Shown here piece by piece: positions 34,397 to 43,520 of a stretch of 64,000 bases of DNA. A program made the translations under genes and the position numbers. This DNA is from Afipia sp049747295 (GTDB lineage: Bacteria; Pseudomonadota; Alphaproteobacteria; Rhizobiales; Xanthobacteraceae). Every line of letters starts with the position of its first letter. The first letter of the stretch is position 1. The DNA is taken from NCBI RefSeq assembly GCF_049747295.1, contig NZ_JBMHJM010000001.1, positions 1,054,001 to 1,118,000 on the forward strand, in the 5' to 3' direction. The notes beneath the pieces are model-generated. The model saw nothing but the letters and a program-made list of their open reading frames with translations. It made no database searches and was not told the origin of the DNA.

Positions 34397-35467
34397 TCAG
34401 GCAAACAGCCTGGCGATTGCCAAGCTGACCAGCAGCAGAAAGGTCAGTGAAAGCACAACAGCGGTGGTGACCCGGCCCCCGACCTGTCCAATGACCCGAA
34501 CATCGACGCCTAAGCCAAGAGCGGCCATCGAGACAATCGTAAGCAACGTAGCCAGCTTTAAGAGCGGCTGAACGAGCTGTTCGGGCAGAAATCCAGCTGA
34601 GCGAAATGCCGCCAGCACGAGGAATCCGATAATGAACCAGGGGACCAGCTGGAAAATGTTGAAGCGATCCGGCGAAGAGTCCCCTTCGCCTGTCTTCCGA
34701 AGATGCCGCCCAAACAGTGAAAAGCCGATCATGACCGGTCCAAGGGTCAGAACTCGCATCAGCTTGACCAGTGTTCCGATCTGAGTGCTGACAAGCCCAG
34801 CCGGTATTGTAGCAGCCAAGACCTGTGGCACAGCGTACACCGTGAGACCGGCGACAATTCCGTATTGGGTCGGCGAAAGTCCGATCAGAGGGATCAAAAG
34901 CGGCAAGCCCAATACAATGAGGACACCCAAGATTGCCGTAAACGAGATCGACGATGCGATATCGTCGCTGCTCGCGCCAATCACCGGCGCCACCGCCGCA
35001 ATGGCCGAATTCCCGCAAATCGAATTGCCGCATGCAACAAGGATCGAAAGCCTGACGGGAAGCCCAAGCATTCGGCTAATGCCGTAACTGACCATCAGCA
35101 TGACGGCCACGGTCCCGACGATCGCCGCCAACAAAGAAAACCCAGACGCCGCAATCGCGGAGAAACTGATGGACGCGCCAAGCAGCGCGACTGCGACTTC
35201 GAGGAGTTGCTTTGCGCTGAAAGCGATCCCCGCGCGCCACCGCTGCTCCGGCTTCCATAGCGAACGAATGGTCATTCCGATCAGAATCGCGATGACGAGC
35301 GCTTCAATATACGGATGACTGAAGACGTGCTCTTCGAGGGCCTGAACGCCGAACGAGAGCAGCGCGACCAGCACGCTCAGCAGAATTCCAGGCAACAGTT
35401 GCTTGATACGAATGACGGCGGCGCGCCAGCCTGAATCGGCTGTGGCACCCTGCTTCAGGACAGACAT
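34397..35467 (-). CDS. PSE-family (YeiH-like) putative sulfate/sulfite exporter
   Basis: A 356-residue membrane protein with about 10 TM helices of the UPF0324/PSE family. Recognisable blocks are LPGILLSVLVALLSFGVQALEE, VALLGASISFSAI, ILVACGNSICGNSAIAAVAPVIGA (the family signature) and QYGIVAGLTVYAVPQVLAA. Start ATG 35467 has GGGAGAAAGG upstream; a longer frame from 35494 is less likely. Members of this family are found beside organosulfonate genes, where they are proposed to export sulfate or sulfite. Here it follows the CoA ligase, SauS and SauU-like genes on the same strand, fitting removal of the sulfur released by Xsc. Confidence 0.85.
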   Translation of the reverse strand: MSVLKQGATADSGWRAAVIRIKQLLPGILLSVLVALLSFGVQALEEHVFSHPYIEALVIAILIGMTIRSLWKPEQRWRAGIAFSAKQLLEVAVALLGASISFSAIAASGFSLLAAIVGTVAVMLMVSYGISRMLGLPVRLSILVACGNSICGNSAIAAVAPVIGASSDDIASSISFTAILGVLIVLGLPLLIPLIGLSPTQYGIVAGLTVYAVPQVLAATIPAGLVSTQIGTLVKLMRVLTLGPVMIGFSLFGRHLRKTGEGDSSPDRFNIFQLVPWFIIGFLVLAAFRSAGFLPEQLVQPLLKLATLLTIVSMAALGLGVDVRVIGQVGGRVTTAVVLSLTFLLLVSLAIARLFA

Positions 35468-35501
35468 AGAAAGCCTTTCTCCCGAAGGTACCAATTCCGG
35501 A

Positions 35502-35702
35502 TCATGGTGGTAACGTCAGTAAGTCGTGGCCAGGTAGGTCCACAATCTTTCCGACATCCGCATCACCGATATCGAGCGGGACGTCAGCCAGGTGATAGCG
35601 CACGAAGAATGCATCATTCGGCGTGATGATGATCTTCTCGTCGGCGAGACCGTCTTTCAAGACGGTTCTGCGATTCACCTTGTGTATCACCTGGCCACTC
35701 AA
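35502..35702 (-). pseudogene. Remnant of a sulfite oxidase/dehydrogenase molybdopterin subunit
   Basis: A short frame of about 66 residues containing IIITPNDAFFVRYHLADVPLDI, which closely resembles the TPNDxFFVRxH block at the start of the molybdopterin domain in SorA/SoxC-type sulfite dehydrogenases. The rest of the roughly 400-residue enzyme is absent and the residues after this block are degenerate. The frame opens with TTG and has no good ribosome site. It lies between the exporter and the SucD-like gene, exactly where a sulfite-handling enzyme would be useful, so it is read as a deletion remnant. Confidence 0.65.
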
Positions 35703-35717
35703 ATGATCGAGGCAACC

Positions 35718-36623
35718 TTAGCGGGCGGCCGCGCGCTTGCCGACCGCGGATGCCGGCATCATCGCCTCGGACAGGAACGCGGTGATCTCGGCCGGCGTGT
35801 TCGCCACTCGGACACCCGCCTTCTCAAGCGCGGCTCTTTTCGAGGCATATCCACCGCGGCCACCAGTTACGATCGCACCGGCATGTCCCATTTTCTTGTC
35901 CGGCGGTGATGAGCGCCCGGCGATAAAGGACACAATGGGCTTCTTCATCGTGCGCGCATACTCCGCGGCTTCTTCCTCCATGGTGCCGCCGATTTCCCCG
36001 ACCAGCACAACCGCTTCAGTCCGGTCGTCGCGATCAAGCGCCTCGAGTGCGTCCCGCGTCGTCGTCCCGATCATCGGGTCCCCGCCGATGCCGATAAAGG
36101 CGGACTGTCCAAGCTTGGCACGCGTCAGATTCAGGCACATCAGCGTGCCCAGGCTGCCGCTTCGCGAGATAACTCCGACATTGCCGGGCGTAAATACATT
36201 CGGATTGTGACCGGGCATAATCCCGACAAATCCTTCACCGGGGGTCACGATGCCTGCGGTATTGGGCCCAATGATCCGGCTCTTCGACCGGCGTGCATGG
36301 GCAAAGATGTCCAGCACATCGTGGCTCGGAATGTGTTCCGTTAGCGTTACAATGGTTTCGACACCCGCATCGATCGCATCGACAATGGCATCCCGTGCCA
36401 TCGACGGCGGAATGAAGATGACCGACACATCGCAGCGCGTCTGCTTGGCCGCCTCGACCGCCGAACCAAAGATCGGAACGCCGAGGTGGCTTTCACCGGC
36501 GCGCTTCGGATTGACACCACCGACAACCTCGGTGCCGCACTCCATCATTTTCTCGGCCCAGAACGAGCCTTGTTTACCGGTGATGCCCTGCACCAGAACT
36601 TTTTGGCCACGTCGATAAATCAT
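35718..36623 (-). CDS. SucD-like CoA ligase alpha subunit (proposed sulfoacetate-CoA ligase)
   Basis: The 301-residue alpha subunit of an ADP-forming acid-CoA ligase. The CoA-binding Rossmann motif is VQGITGKQGSFWAEKM (residues 11-26), and the active-site phospho-histidine is in KKMGHAGAIVTG near residue 249. The gene overlaps the beta-subunit gene by 4 bp (ATGA). Homologues include succinyl-CoA synthetase and malate-CoA ligase. Because it is in one operon with a SauS-like acylating dehydrogenase and a SauU-like transporter, sulfoacetate is the proposed acid substrate. Housekeeping succinyl-CoA synthetase is unlikely as no TCA genes are near; malate thiokinase remains an alternative. Confidence 0.8.
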   Translation of the reverse strand: MIYRRGQKVLVQGITGKQGSFWAEKMMECGTEVVGGVNPKRAGESHLGVPIFGSAVEAAKQTRCDVSVIFIPPSMARDAIVDAIDAGVETIVTLTEHIPSHDVLDIFAHARRSKSRIIGPNTAGIVTPGEGFVGIMPGHNPNVFTPGNVGVISRSGSLGTLMCLNLTRAKLGQSAFIGIGGDPMIGTTTRDALEALDRDDRTEAVVLVGEIGGTMEEEAAEYARTMKKPIVSFIAGRSSPPDKKMGHAGAIVTGGRGGYASKRAALEKAGVRVANTPAEITAFLSEAMMPASAVGKRAAAR

Positions 36624-37747
36624 TGTGCTGCCTCGATCGCCGCTTTCACCGCGTCTTCCATGAGATCATAAGGTTCGATACCGAGCCGTTCGCGGACGAG
36701 CTTGACCGCTTCGTCGGAGCCCGTGCCATGAATGGAGAAGAACGCCGGCACCTTCGGTTTGAGCGTTTCCCAGGCGCGAACCACGCCATCCGCCATCACA
36801 TCGGTGCGCGCGAATGCGCCACAGAAATTAACGACAAGGCTTTTGACGCCGGGATTCGACAACACGAGATCAAGCGCGACCTCGGCCTTGGTGTAGGCTT
36901 CGCCACCGATCTCAAGAAAGTTCGCCGGGCGCCCACCGAGATGGTCGATGACATCCATCGTCGTCATCGTCAGTCCGGCGCCATTCGCCAAAACGCCGAC
37001 ATTCCCGTCGAGCTGAATGAACTTCAGCCCATGCGCAAGCCCGCGCTCTTCCAGAGCAGTCATCTTGGGCGGATGCGCCACTTTGACGAGCTCGGGCTGA
37101 CGGAGGGTCGACGCATCGTCCAGGGTGAATTTGCAATCGAGCGCGACGACCTTGCCGCTCTTGAGAAGCGCCAGGGGATTGATCTCGACGAGCTCGGCAT
37201 CGCTGTCGCAGAAGACCCGATAGAGCTTGACCAGCGTTTCCCCGATGTCGACAGATGCTGGCCCGAGATTGAGACCGGCGAGGAGCTCAGCCGCGTGGGA
37301 CGTCGTAAAGCCCTGCTTGAGATCGACAACATGTCGCCTGATCGCGCCAGGCTTCTGCTCGGCAACCTCCTCGATGTCCATCCCGCCTTCGGTAGAGAAC
37401 AGGACAAGAGGGCTTCGGCTCGGGACATCGATGAGAACGGCCGCATAGAGTTCGCGCTCGATCGGGCAACGTTCTTCGACCAGCACACGCTCCACGCGAC
37501 TGTCACCGATCATCATGCCGAGGATCTGGCGGGCAGTCGCGGCACCATCCTCTGGCGTGTCCGCCATCTTGATGCCGCCGGACTTGCCGCGCTTCCCGGT
37601 CGGCACCTGCGCCTTGATCACGGACGGGCCGATTTTCGCGACGGCGGCGGATGCTTCTTCCGGGCTCCGGCAGACCATGCCGTTGGGAATAGGCACCCCT
37701 GCGGACGCCAGAACACTTTGCTTTGCTGCGTATTCTTCGAAATTCAT
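36620..37747 (-). CDS. SucC-like CoA ligase beta subunit (proposed sulfoacetate-CoA ligase)
   Basis: The 375-residue ATP-grasp beta subunit pairing with the downstream alpha subunit. It begins MNFEEYAAKQSVLASAGVPIPNG and shows KAQVPTGKRGKSGGIK (nucleotide-binding lysines), LVEERCPIERELYAAV, VEINPLALL with the Mg-binding Glu/Asn, GNVGVLANGAGLTMTTMD and the C-terminal phosphate-loop region. ATG 37747 lies 10 bp after the SauS-like gene stop; a longer frame from 37789 would overlap that gene and is rejected. A two-subunit ADP-forming enzyme of this kind (SauCD) has been reported for sulfoacetate in an anaerobe; this is the context match used here. Confidence 0.8.
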   Translation of the reverse strand: MNFEEYAAKQSVLASAGVPIPNGMVCRSPEEASAAVAKIGPSVIKAQVPTGKRGKSGGIKMADTPEDGAATARQILGMMIGDSRVERVLVEERCPIERELYAAVLIDVPSRSPLVLFSTEGGMDIEEVAEQKPGAIRRHVVDLKQGFTTSHAAELLAGLNLGPASVDIGETLVKLYRVFCDSDAELVEINPLALLKSGKVVALDCKFTLDDASTLRQPELVKVAHPPKMTALEERGLAHGLKFIQLDGNVGVLANGAGLTMTTMDVIDHLGGRPANFLEIGGEAYTKAEVALDLVLSNPGVKSLVVNFCGAFARTDVMADGVVRAWETLKPKVPAFFSIHGTGSDEAVKLVRERLGIEPYDLMEDAVKAAIEAAQ

Positions 37748-37757
37748 CGTTCTGATC

Positions 37758-39185
37758 CTATTTCCCGTACCGGGTCCAGTGCGGGCCAAAGAGCTCTTCC
37801 TCTGACGGCTTGTCTTCGGGAATGGGAACCACGAGATGCGTGATGTTGAGGAAGTGTTTGTAGTTCAGGTTCTCCGAGATGCTGTTCTTCTGCCAGGAGC
37901 CGCATCCCATCGTCAGCGTGAACTCGAGACCACTGTCGAATCCGCCGCCATTGCCGAAGGTGTGCGCAAAGTTGATCAGAACGCGAACCACCGGAAGATC
38001 TTCAGCGAGTTGCTGCGCCCTTTCCATATTGGTCGTGTGGAGGCCCATCGAGTGGCCTTGTCCCTGATAGTCGAGAAGTTTCCGCACCGTCTGGGTCGCG
38101 GCCTCAAAATCAGGAGCCCTGTAGACCGTGAGCACCAGCGCCAGCTTTTCGCCGGACAGTGGATATGCCTTTCCGATACCGCTCTCTTCCACCAGCAGGT
38201 ATTTCGATTTCGCGGCTTCCTCGGGCAATCCAAATGCCTTCGTGAGCACCGGCATATCGCGCGCAATGAGATGCCGGTTCAGCTTTCCGTTCTGCCAAAG
38301 CTCGCTTTGAACGCGTTGCTTCTGGGTCCCATCGACGAGATATCCACCCGCCTTTTTCAGCGCTTCGATCGCCGCGTCGTAGACGGACTCCACAATCACG
38401 ACCGCGTTCTCGGAAGAACATGATGTGGCGTTGTCAAATGTCTTCGACGCACAGATCTTCTGGGCAGCCGATGCGAGGTCCGCCGTCTCGTCGATAATGA
38501 CGGGGACGTTCCCCGCCCCGACGCCGATCGCTGGCGTGCCACTGTGATAAGCGCGCCGGACATTGTCCTGAGAACCCGTGACAACAACGAGATCGACGGC
38601 CTCCATGATCGCCTGTGTGGTATCCTTGGTCACAGGAGACGGAAGAATCTGAACCAAATCCTTCGGGAGACCAATCTGCTCGAGACTCTCGCGCATGTAC
38701 TCGACGGCGAGAGCAGTCGTTCGGTAACCAAGGGGTGAAGGCGCGATAATCACGGCATTACGGCCCTTGATCGCCATCATCGCCTTGTTGACGGGTGTCG
38801 CGCCGGGATTGGTCGACGGCGTGATCGCACCGACGACTCCGATCGGCTTGGCGAACTTGACGATGCCCCGCTTGTCGTCGCGCTCGATCTCGCCCACGGT
38901 CTTGGCTCGCAGAAGATCGCGAAGCGTGCCGAACGTCTTGCGCTGCTTCTTGATGATCTTGTCGGGTACGTTACCGAGACCGGTGTCTTCGACCGCAAGC
39001 TCCGCAAGTTCGCGCGCATGCTCCGGCTTGTAAAGCGACCAGGCGATGGCCCGCACCGCTTCGTCGACCCGTGCCTGGTTGGCATCAGCAAAGACTTGCT
39101 GCGCGGCACGCGCACGGCGCATGAGATCTTTCGCAATAAGATCTGCACTCGACAGTCGATTGTCCATTTCAAGGATGGCACTCAT
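37758..39185 (-). CDS. sauS: CoA-acylating aldehyde dehydrogenase, SauS-like (sulfoacetaldehyde dehydrogenase, acylating)
   Basis: A 475-residue acylating ALDH that would reduce sulfoacetyl-CoA to sulfoacetaldehyde. The catalytic Cys is C256 in FDNATSCSSENA, the typical position in the EutE/AdhE-type group. Other blocks are GVVGAITPSTNPGATPVNKAMMAIKGRNAVIIAPS split across residues 116-150, GVGAGNVPVIID and HSMGLHTTN. Start ATG 39185 has GGAG upstream and lies 20 bp after the transporter gene stop. Acetaldehyde or succinate-semialdehyde dehydrogenase (acylating) are the alternatives; the SauU-like gene, CoA ligase and xsc as neighbours favour the sulfonate role. Confidence 0.8.
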   Translation of the reverse strand: MSAILEMDNRLSSADLIAKDLMRRARAAQQVFADANQARVDEAVRAIAWSLYKPEHARELAELAVEDTGLGNVPDKIIKKQRKTFGTLRDLLRAKTVGEIERDDKRGIVKFAKPIGVVGAITPSTNPGATPVNKAMMAIKGRNAVIIAPSPLGYRTTALAVEYMRESLEQIGLPKDLVQILPSPVTKDTTQAIMEAVDLVVVTGSQDNVRRAYHSGTPAIGVGAGNVPVIIDETADLASAAQKICASKTFDNATSCSSENAVVIVESVYDAAIEALKKAGGYLVDGTQKQRVQSELWQNGKLNRHLIARDMPVLTKAFGLPEEAAKSKYLLVEESGIGKAYPLSGEKLALVLTVYRAPDFEAATQTVRKLLDYQGQGHSMGLHTTNMERAQQLAEDLPVVRVLINFAHTFGNGGGFDSGLEFTLTMGCGSWQKNSISENLNYKHFLNITHLVVPIPEDKPSEEELFGPHWTRYGK

Positions 39186-39204
39186 TATATCTAACTCCGG
39201 TTGT

Positions 39205-40500
39205 TCAGGCCATTTCATGCATTGTGTCAGGGAGAGGCTTTTGACTTTCCCTCACATCGACAAAGCGTTTTCCGGGATTCGTAGTGAAGGCGAGGACGGC
39301 GCCGAGCAACAGAACACCGAGGGAAGCGATAAACGGCACGTCCCATCGTCCTGTCAGATCGATCGCCCAGCCGAACACGACGGGGGAGATGATTCCGGCC
39401 ATACCGAAGCCGAAGTTCATAAAGCCGCTGGCGCTGCCAGAGTATTGCGGAGCAATATCCATCGGGATGGCCCAGATGGGTGCGACGATCAACTCTGCGA
39501 AGAAGAATGCCAGGCTTAGACAGATCGCAATTGTCGTCAGATCGTGGACGAATACGATCGGCAGCATAAAGCAGAAGGATCCGAGAAATCCGAGGACGAT
39601 GACCGAGATTCTCGCCTTCCCGACATTTCCGGTCTTTCTCAGAATACGATCGCTGAGAAGTCCACCGACCGTATCGCCGATGACACCAGCGAAGAAGACG
39701 CCCGCAGCGAACAAAGCCGACTTTTTGAGATTGAGGTTGAACTCATGCATGAAGAACGACGGCAGCCAGTTCAGGTACAACCAGAGAATCCAGCCGTAGC
39801 AAAAGTCTGTTAGCGTGACCGGCATGATGCGCTTGAGCAAAGGCCCCCACGGCACGTCCTTTCGCGTGGCCGCGACAGTCGCCGACGGCAATCCTTCGAG
39901 ATCCTGCGGCGTAATCTGAGGGTGCGTGCGTGGATCGTCCCGGAAGTAGAACCACCACAAGACCGCCCAGACGATGCTTGCCGCACCGAGCACGTAGAAC
40001 GAAACGCGCCATGAGAATGCAACGACGAGGAGCGCAATGAGGGGCGGTGTGACCGCGTTGCCAAAGCGGGCAAAGGCGTGAGTGATACCTTGTGCGAAAG
40101 CGCGCTGGTCAGGTCGCATCCAGTTGGAGAGTGCTCGCGTCGCGGTCGGAAAGGCAGGTCCTTCACCAATGCCCAGACTAAGCCTTGCGATAAAGAGAGC
40201 GACCAACCCGCCGACCACGCCCGTCCAGATAGTTGAAGCTCCGACGATCAAGGCACAGAGGCACAGCATCACGCGGGGCCCGAGACGATCTCCGAGCCAC
40301 CCACCCGCGATCTGGAAAAAGGCGTAAGGATAGGCGAAGGCCGAGAAGGCGATTCCAAGTTGCGTTGCAGTAAGACCGAGGTCCTTCTGCATGATCGGCG
40401 CCGCAGTCGCGAGATTGACGCGGTCAACGTAGAAAATAAGATACATTAGGCAGATGGTGAGCAGGACGAGACGACTCGCCTGGTTCCGCATGAGCATCAT
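39205..40500 (-). CDS. sauU: MFS transporter, SauU-like (ACS family)
   Basis: A 431-residue 12-TM major facilitator of the anion:cation symporter type. The opening MYLIFYVDRVNLATAAPIM and the loop GGWLGDRLGPR are standard for this group. Start ATG 40500 with GGGAGG 5 nt upstream is chosen over the frame from 40587. It is first in the operon sauU-sauS-beta-alpha and is divergent from the LysR gene. This copies the layout known in Cupriavidus necator, where a divergent regulator sauR faces an operon with SauS, SauT and an MFS protein SauU. The likely cargo is sulfoacetate. Confidence 0.78.
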   Translation of the reverse strand: MMLMRNQASRLVLLTICLMYLIFYVDRVNLATAAPIMQKDLGLTATQLGIAFSAFAYPYAFFQIAGGWLGDRLGPRVMLCLCALIVGASTIWTGVVGGLVALFIARLSLGIGEGPAFPTATRALSNWMRPDQRAFAQGITHAFARFGNAVTPPLIALLVVAFSWRVSFYVLGAASIVWAVLWWFYFRDDPRTHPQITPQDLEGLPSATVAATRKDVPWGPLLKRIMPVTLTDFCYGWILWLYLNWLPSFFMHEFNLNLKKSALFAAGVFFAGVIGDTVGGLLSDRILRKTGNVGKARISVIVLGFLGSFCFMLPIVFVHDLTTIAICLSLAFFFAELIVAPIWAIPMDIAPQYSGSASGFMNFGFGMAGIISPVVFGWAIDLTGRWDVPFIASLGVLLLGAVLAFTTNPGKRFVDVRESQKPLPDTMHEMA

Positions 40501-40666
40501 GTTCGCCTCCCAGCGATGTTGCACGATTTGTACCTCTGCCTTTTGAATTCGAAATTCGGACTTCAACTTCGAACTTGGCAGGGCCATCGTTTCGCGTACG
40601 CTACAACGCTGATTGGTCAGTCATGAAATCGATAATCTGCATTCTCATCATTCGCGGGATTTATCA

Positions 40667-41554
40667 TTGAGCCACGATCTCGACATCGCATTACTCAGAA
40701 CGTTTGTTGCAATCGTTGATACGGGAGGCCTTACATCCGCAGGCAGACGCGTGGGACGAACCCAGCCGGCCATCACGCATCAGATCAAGCGTCTCGAAGA
40801 CCTGATTGGCCGAACGCTTTTCGACGACAATCGCCGCAAGTTAAGCCTCACCCATGATGGAGAGGTTCTGCTCGAGTTCGCACGTGCAATATTGAAATTG
40901 AATGCGGAAGCGCGCGCCAGATTTTCGGCACCGGATATTGCGGGTCACGTCACCTTGGGCACGCCGGATCTATACGCATCCTACATTCTGCCGGAGGTGC
41001 TCGACACATTTTCCAGGTCGCACCCAAACGTCGAGATTGAGTTGCGCTGCACACGCAGCGTTCAATTGCACGCGGCACTGGAACGGGAAGAAATCGACAT
41101 CGCCTTGATGACCAATCAACCGGACTTCCGGCGTGGTGAACTTGTGCGGCGCGAAGGGCTTGTCTGGGTCGCAGGCGTGGGGAGCGCGCCCGAACTGCGA
41201 AGGCCCATTCCTCTCGCGGTGCTCCCTCCAGGCAGCGTGTATCGGAATCACGCCCTTGAAGCCTTAGGCGCCGCAGGCCGCCAATGGTCGATCCGCTCGG
41301 TCTGCGACAGCATCGCCGGCCTGCAGGCTGCTGTATTTGCCGGCTTGGCCGTGTCGGTGTTTCCGCGCTGCGCGATCGTTCCGAACCTGCGCTGTCTCGA
41401 CGAGGCGGATGGCTTGCCCAAGCTTCCCCCCATCGAGCTCGTCATGCATCGCAAACCCCAGGGGATTTCGGAAGCCGCGGAGCAGCTCGCACAGCACATC
41501 TCGCGTGAGCTCGGCGACGTCGAGTCCGTCGCCTCACTCGTTCCCGCCAAGTAA
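40667..41554 (+). CDS. LysR-family regulator, probable sulfoacetate-gene activator
   Basis: With TTG 40667 as start (GGGA upstream) the product is 295 residues beginning SHDLDIALLRTFVAIVDTGGLTSAGRRVGRTQPAITHQIKRLE, the LysR wHTH in its usual position. The first 20 residues encoded from the earlier TTG at 40613 would lie before the family start. A periplasmic-binding-like effector domain follows (VTLGTPDLYASYILPEVLDTFSRSHPNVEIEL). It is divergent from the SauU-like gene, 166 bp apart, as expected for a LysR activator of the sau operon, and convergent with xsc through a shared hairpin. Confidence 0.85.
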   Translation: MSHDLDIALLRTFVAIVDTGGLTSAGRRVGRTQPAITHQIKRLEDLIGRTLFDDNRRKLSLTHDGEVLLEFARAILKLNAEARARFSAPDIAGHVTLGTPDLYASYILPEVLDTFSRSHPNVEIELRCTRSVQLHAALEREEIDIALMTNQPDFRRGELVRREGLVWVAGVGSAPELRRPIPLAVLPPGSVYRNHALEALGAAGRQWSIRSVCDSIAGLQAAVFAGLAVSVFPRCAIVPNLRCLDEADGLPKLPPIELVMHRKPQGISEAAEQLAQHISRELGDVESVASLVPAK

Positions 41555-41575
41555 CACCGCCCAAAGAATCAAAAA

Positions 41576-41603
41576 AAGATGGCTGCGCGAACGCAGCCAT
41601 CTT
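41576..41603. terminator. Bidirectional terminator between lysR and xsc
   Basis: A perfect 12-bp stem (AAGATGGCTGCG with CGCAGCCATCTT) and a CGAA tetraloop. A run of seven A (a T tract for xsc on the minus strand) adjoins one side. It lies 26 bp beyond the xsc stop. Confidence 0.92.
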
Positions 41604-41629
41604 GGGTCCAGCCAGATTATGGAAACGGC

Positions 41630-43405
41630 TTAGGCAACTTGTTGCGGCCGCATGTCTTCACGGTTGATGCCGGCAACCTTCACCGGTTTCTTCATGGCGT
41701 CGCGACGGAAGGGCTCGCCGAGCTCCTGATTGAGCAGGATCTCGATGAACGTCGTGATACCCTTCTTTTGATCCTCGCAGGATTTTTGAAGTGCCTCGGT
41801 CAATTCAGCCTGGGTCTTCACCACCACGCCCTTGAGACCGCAGCCTTCGGCAACTTTTGCGTAGCTCAAACTCGTATTGAGCTCGGTGCCAACGAAGTTG
41901 TTGTCGTACCAGAGGATCGAGTTGCGCTTTTCCGCACCCCATTGATAGTTACGGAAGATCACCATGGTCACGCCCGGCCATTCCTCGCGGCCGACCGATC
42001 CCATCTCATTCATTGAGATGCCGAATGCGCCGTCGCCGGCAAAGCCGACACAAGGCGTGTTCGGATTTCCGATCTTCGCACCGATGATCGATGGGAAACC
42101 GTAACCGCACGGCCCGAATAGACCAGGCGCGAGATATTTGCGGCCCTTATCGAAGGCCGGATAGGCGTTTCCAATCGCACAATTGTTGCCGATGTCGCTC
42201 GAGATGATCGCGTCGCGCGGAAGTCCTGCCTGAATGGCGCGCCAGGCCTGGCGAGGTGACATCAGATCCTTGTCCCGCTTGCGGGCGTCTTCATTCCACG
42301 TGGTGCCCGGATCATCGTCCTCGTGGTCCATGCTGGACAGCGTCTGCAGCCATTTCGATTTGGTCGAATGCACCAGGGCTTTGCGATCGTCGCGGCCTGC
42401 GTTGCCGGCGCTCGGTGAGAGTTGGGCGAGAATGCCTTGAGCCACCTGTTTCGCATCGCCGCAAATGCCCACGGTGACCGGCTTGGTCAGACCGATACGA
42501 TCGGCATTGATGTCGACCTGAATGATCTTTGCGGTCTTTGGCCAGTAGTCGATGCCGTAACCGGGAAGCGTCGAGAACGGATTGAGCCTGGTGCCCAGCG
42601 CCAACACGACGTCGGCTTTGGCCACCAGTTCCATGGCAGCCTTCGATCCATTGTAGCCAAGCGGACCGACCGCCAGCCGATGGCTTCCCGGGAAACTGTC
42701 ATTGTGCTGGTAGTTATTACAAACCGGCGCATCGAGTCGCTCGGCCAGTGCGACACAGGCATCGATCGCGTTTCCGATCACCACGCCGGCTCCCGACAGA
42801 ATGACAGGAAACTTTGCTTCCGACAGCAGCTTCGCGGCTTCCGCAACAGCGGCTTCGCCACCTGCCGGGCGCTCGAATTCCACGACCGCCGGCAGATTGA
42901 TGTCGATCACCTGGGTCCAGAAATCACGTGGAATGTTGAGCTGCGCCGGGGCCGAAAGCCGCTTCGCCTTGAGGATAACGCGGTTCAGCACTTCCGCAAC
43001 GCGTGAGGGGTCGCGCACCTCTTCCTGATAACAGACCATGTCACGGAAGAGAGCCATCTGCTCCACTTCCTGGAAACCACCCTGCCCGATCGTCTTGTTC
43101 GCGGCCTGCGGCGTCACCAACAACATCGGCGTGTGATTCCAGTAGGCCGTCTTGATCGGCGTGACAAAGCCCGTGATGCCGGGACCGTTTTGGGCAATGG
43201 CCATGGCCATCTTTCCGGTCGAGCGCGTGTAGCCATCGCAGATCAAGCCGCCATTGGTCTCGTGAGCCACATCCCAGAACGTGATGCCGGCCTGAGGAAA
43301 CAGATCGGAAATCGGCATGAACGCCGAACCGATAATGCCGAATGCATGCTCGATGCCGTGCATCTGCAGCACTTTCACGAATGCTTCTTCCGTCGTCATC
43401 TTCAT
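41630..43405 (-). CDS. xsc: Sulfoacetaldehyde acetyltransferase
   Basis: Converts sulfoacetaldehyde and phosphate to acetyl phosphate and sulfite, releasing the sulfonate group (ThDP-dependent, cytoplasmic). The 591-residue protein matches remembered Xsc sequences closely: EEAFVKVLQMHGIEHAFGIIGSA, catalytic E49 in FWDVAHET, AIAQNGPGITGFVTP, KTAYWNHTPMLLVTPQAANKT split over residues 90-110, and VLNRVILKAKRLSAPAQLNIPRDFW. The ThDP/Mg motif is GDGAFGISMNEMGSVGREEW. GAGGAG precedes the ATG. It is transcribed away from an IclR-pta unit. The same enzyme serves taurine, isethionate and sulfoacetate degradation; only the sulfoacetate branch has its upstream genes in this window. Confidence 0.96.
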   Translation of the reverse strand: MKMTTEEAFVKVLQMHGIEHAFGIIGSAFMPISDLFPQAGITFWDVAHETNGGLICDGYTRSTGKMAMAIAQNGPGITGFVTPIKTAYWNHTPMLLVTPQAANKTIGQGGFQEVEQMALFRDMVCYQEEVRDPSRVAEVLNRVILKAKRLSAPAQLNIPRDFWTQVIDINLPAVVEFERPAGGEAAVAEAAKLLSEAKFPVILSGAGVVIGNAIDACVALAERLDAPVCNNYQHNDSFPGSHRLAVGPLGYNGSKAAMELVAKADVVLALGTRLNPFSTLPGYGIDYWPKTAKIIQVDINADRIGLTKPVTVGICGDAKQVAQGILAQLSPSAGNAGRDDRKALVHSTKSKWLQTLSSMDHEDDDPGTTWNEDARKRDKDLMSPRQAWRAIQAGLPRDAIISSDIGNNCAIGNAYPAFDKGRKYLAPGLFGPCGYGFPSIIGAKIGNPNTPCVGFAGDGAFGISMNEMGSVGREEWPGVTMVIFRNYQWGAEKRNSILWYDNNFVGTELNTSLSYAKVAEGCGLKGVVVKTQAELTEALQKSCEDQKKGITTFIEILLNQELGEPFRRDAMKKPVKVAGINREDMRPQQVA

Positions 43406-43520
43406 GTTGCGTCTCCTCTGGCGTCCCCGCGGGGTTGGGCACAGCGTTTTGTTGGGCCGGCCATCAATGACACGCCGAAATCCCCGTCACAACATTTTTT
43501 TCATTTTTTTGTTTTTTTCG

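Noticed and set aside
43486..43520. T-rich tract before xsc as a terminator
   Set aside because: There is no GC-rich stem before it and it lies in a divergent promoter region.
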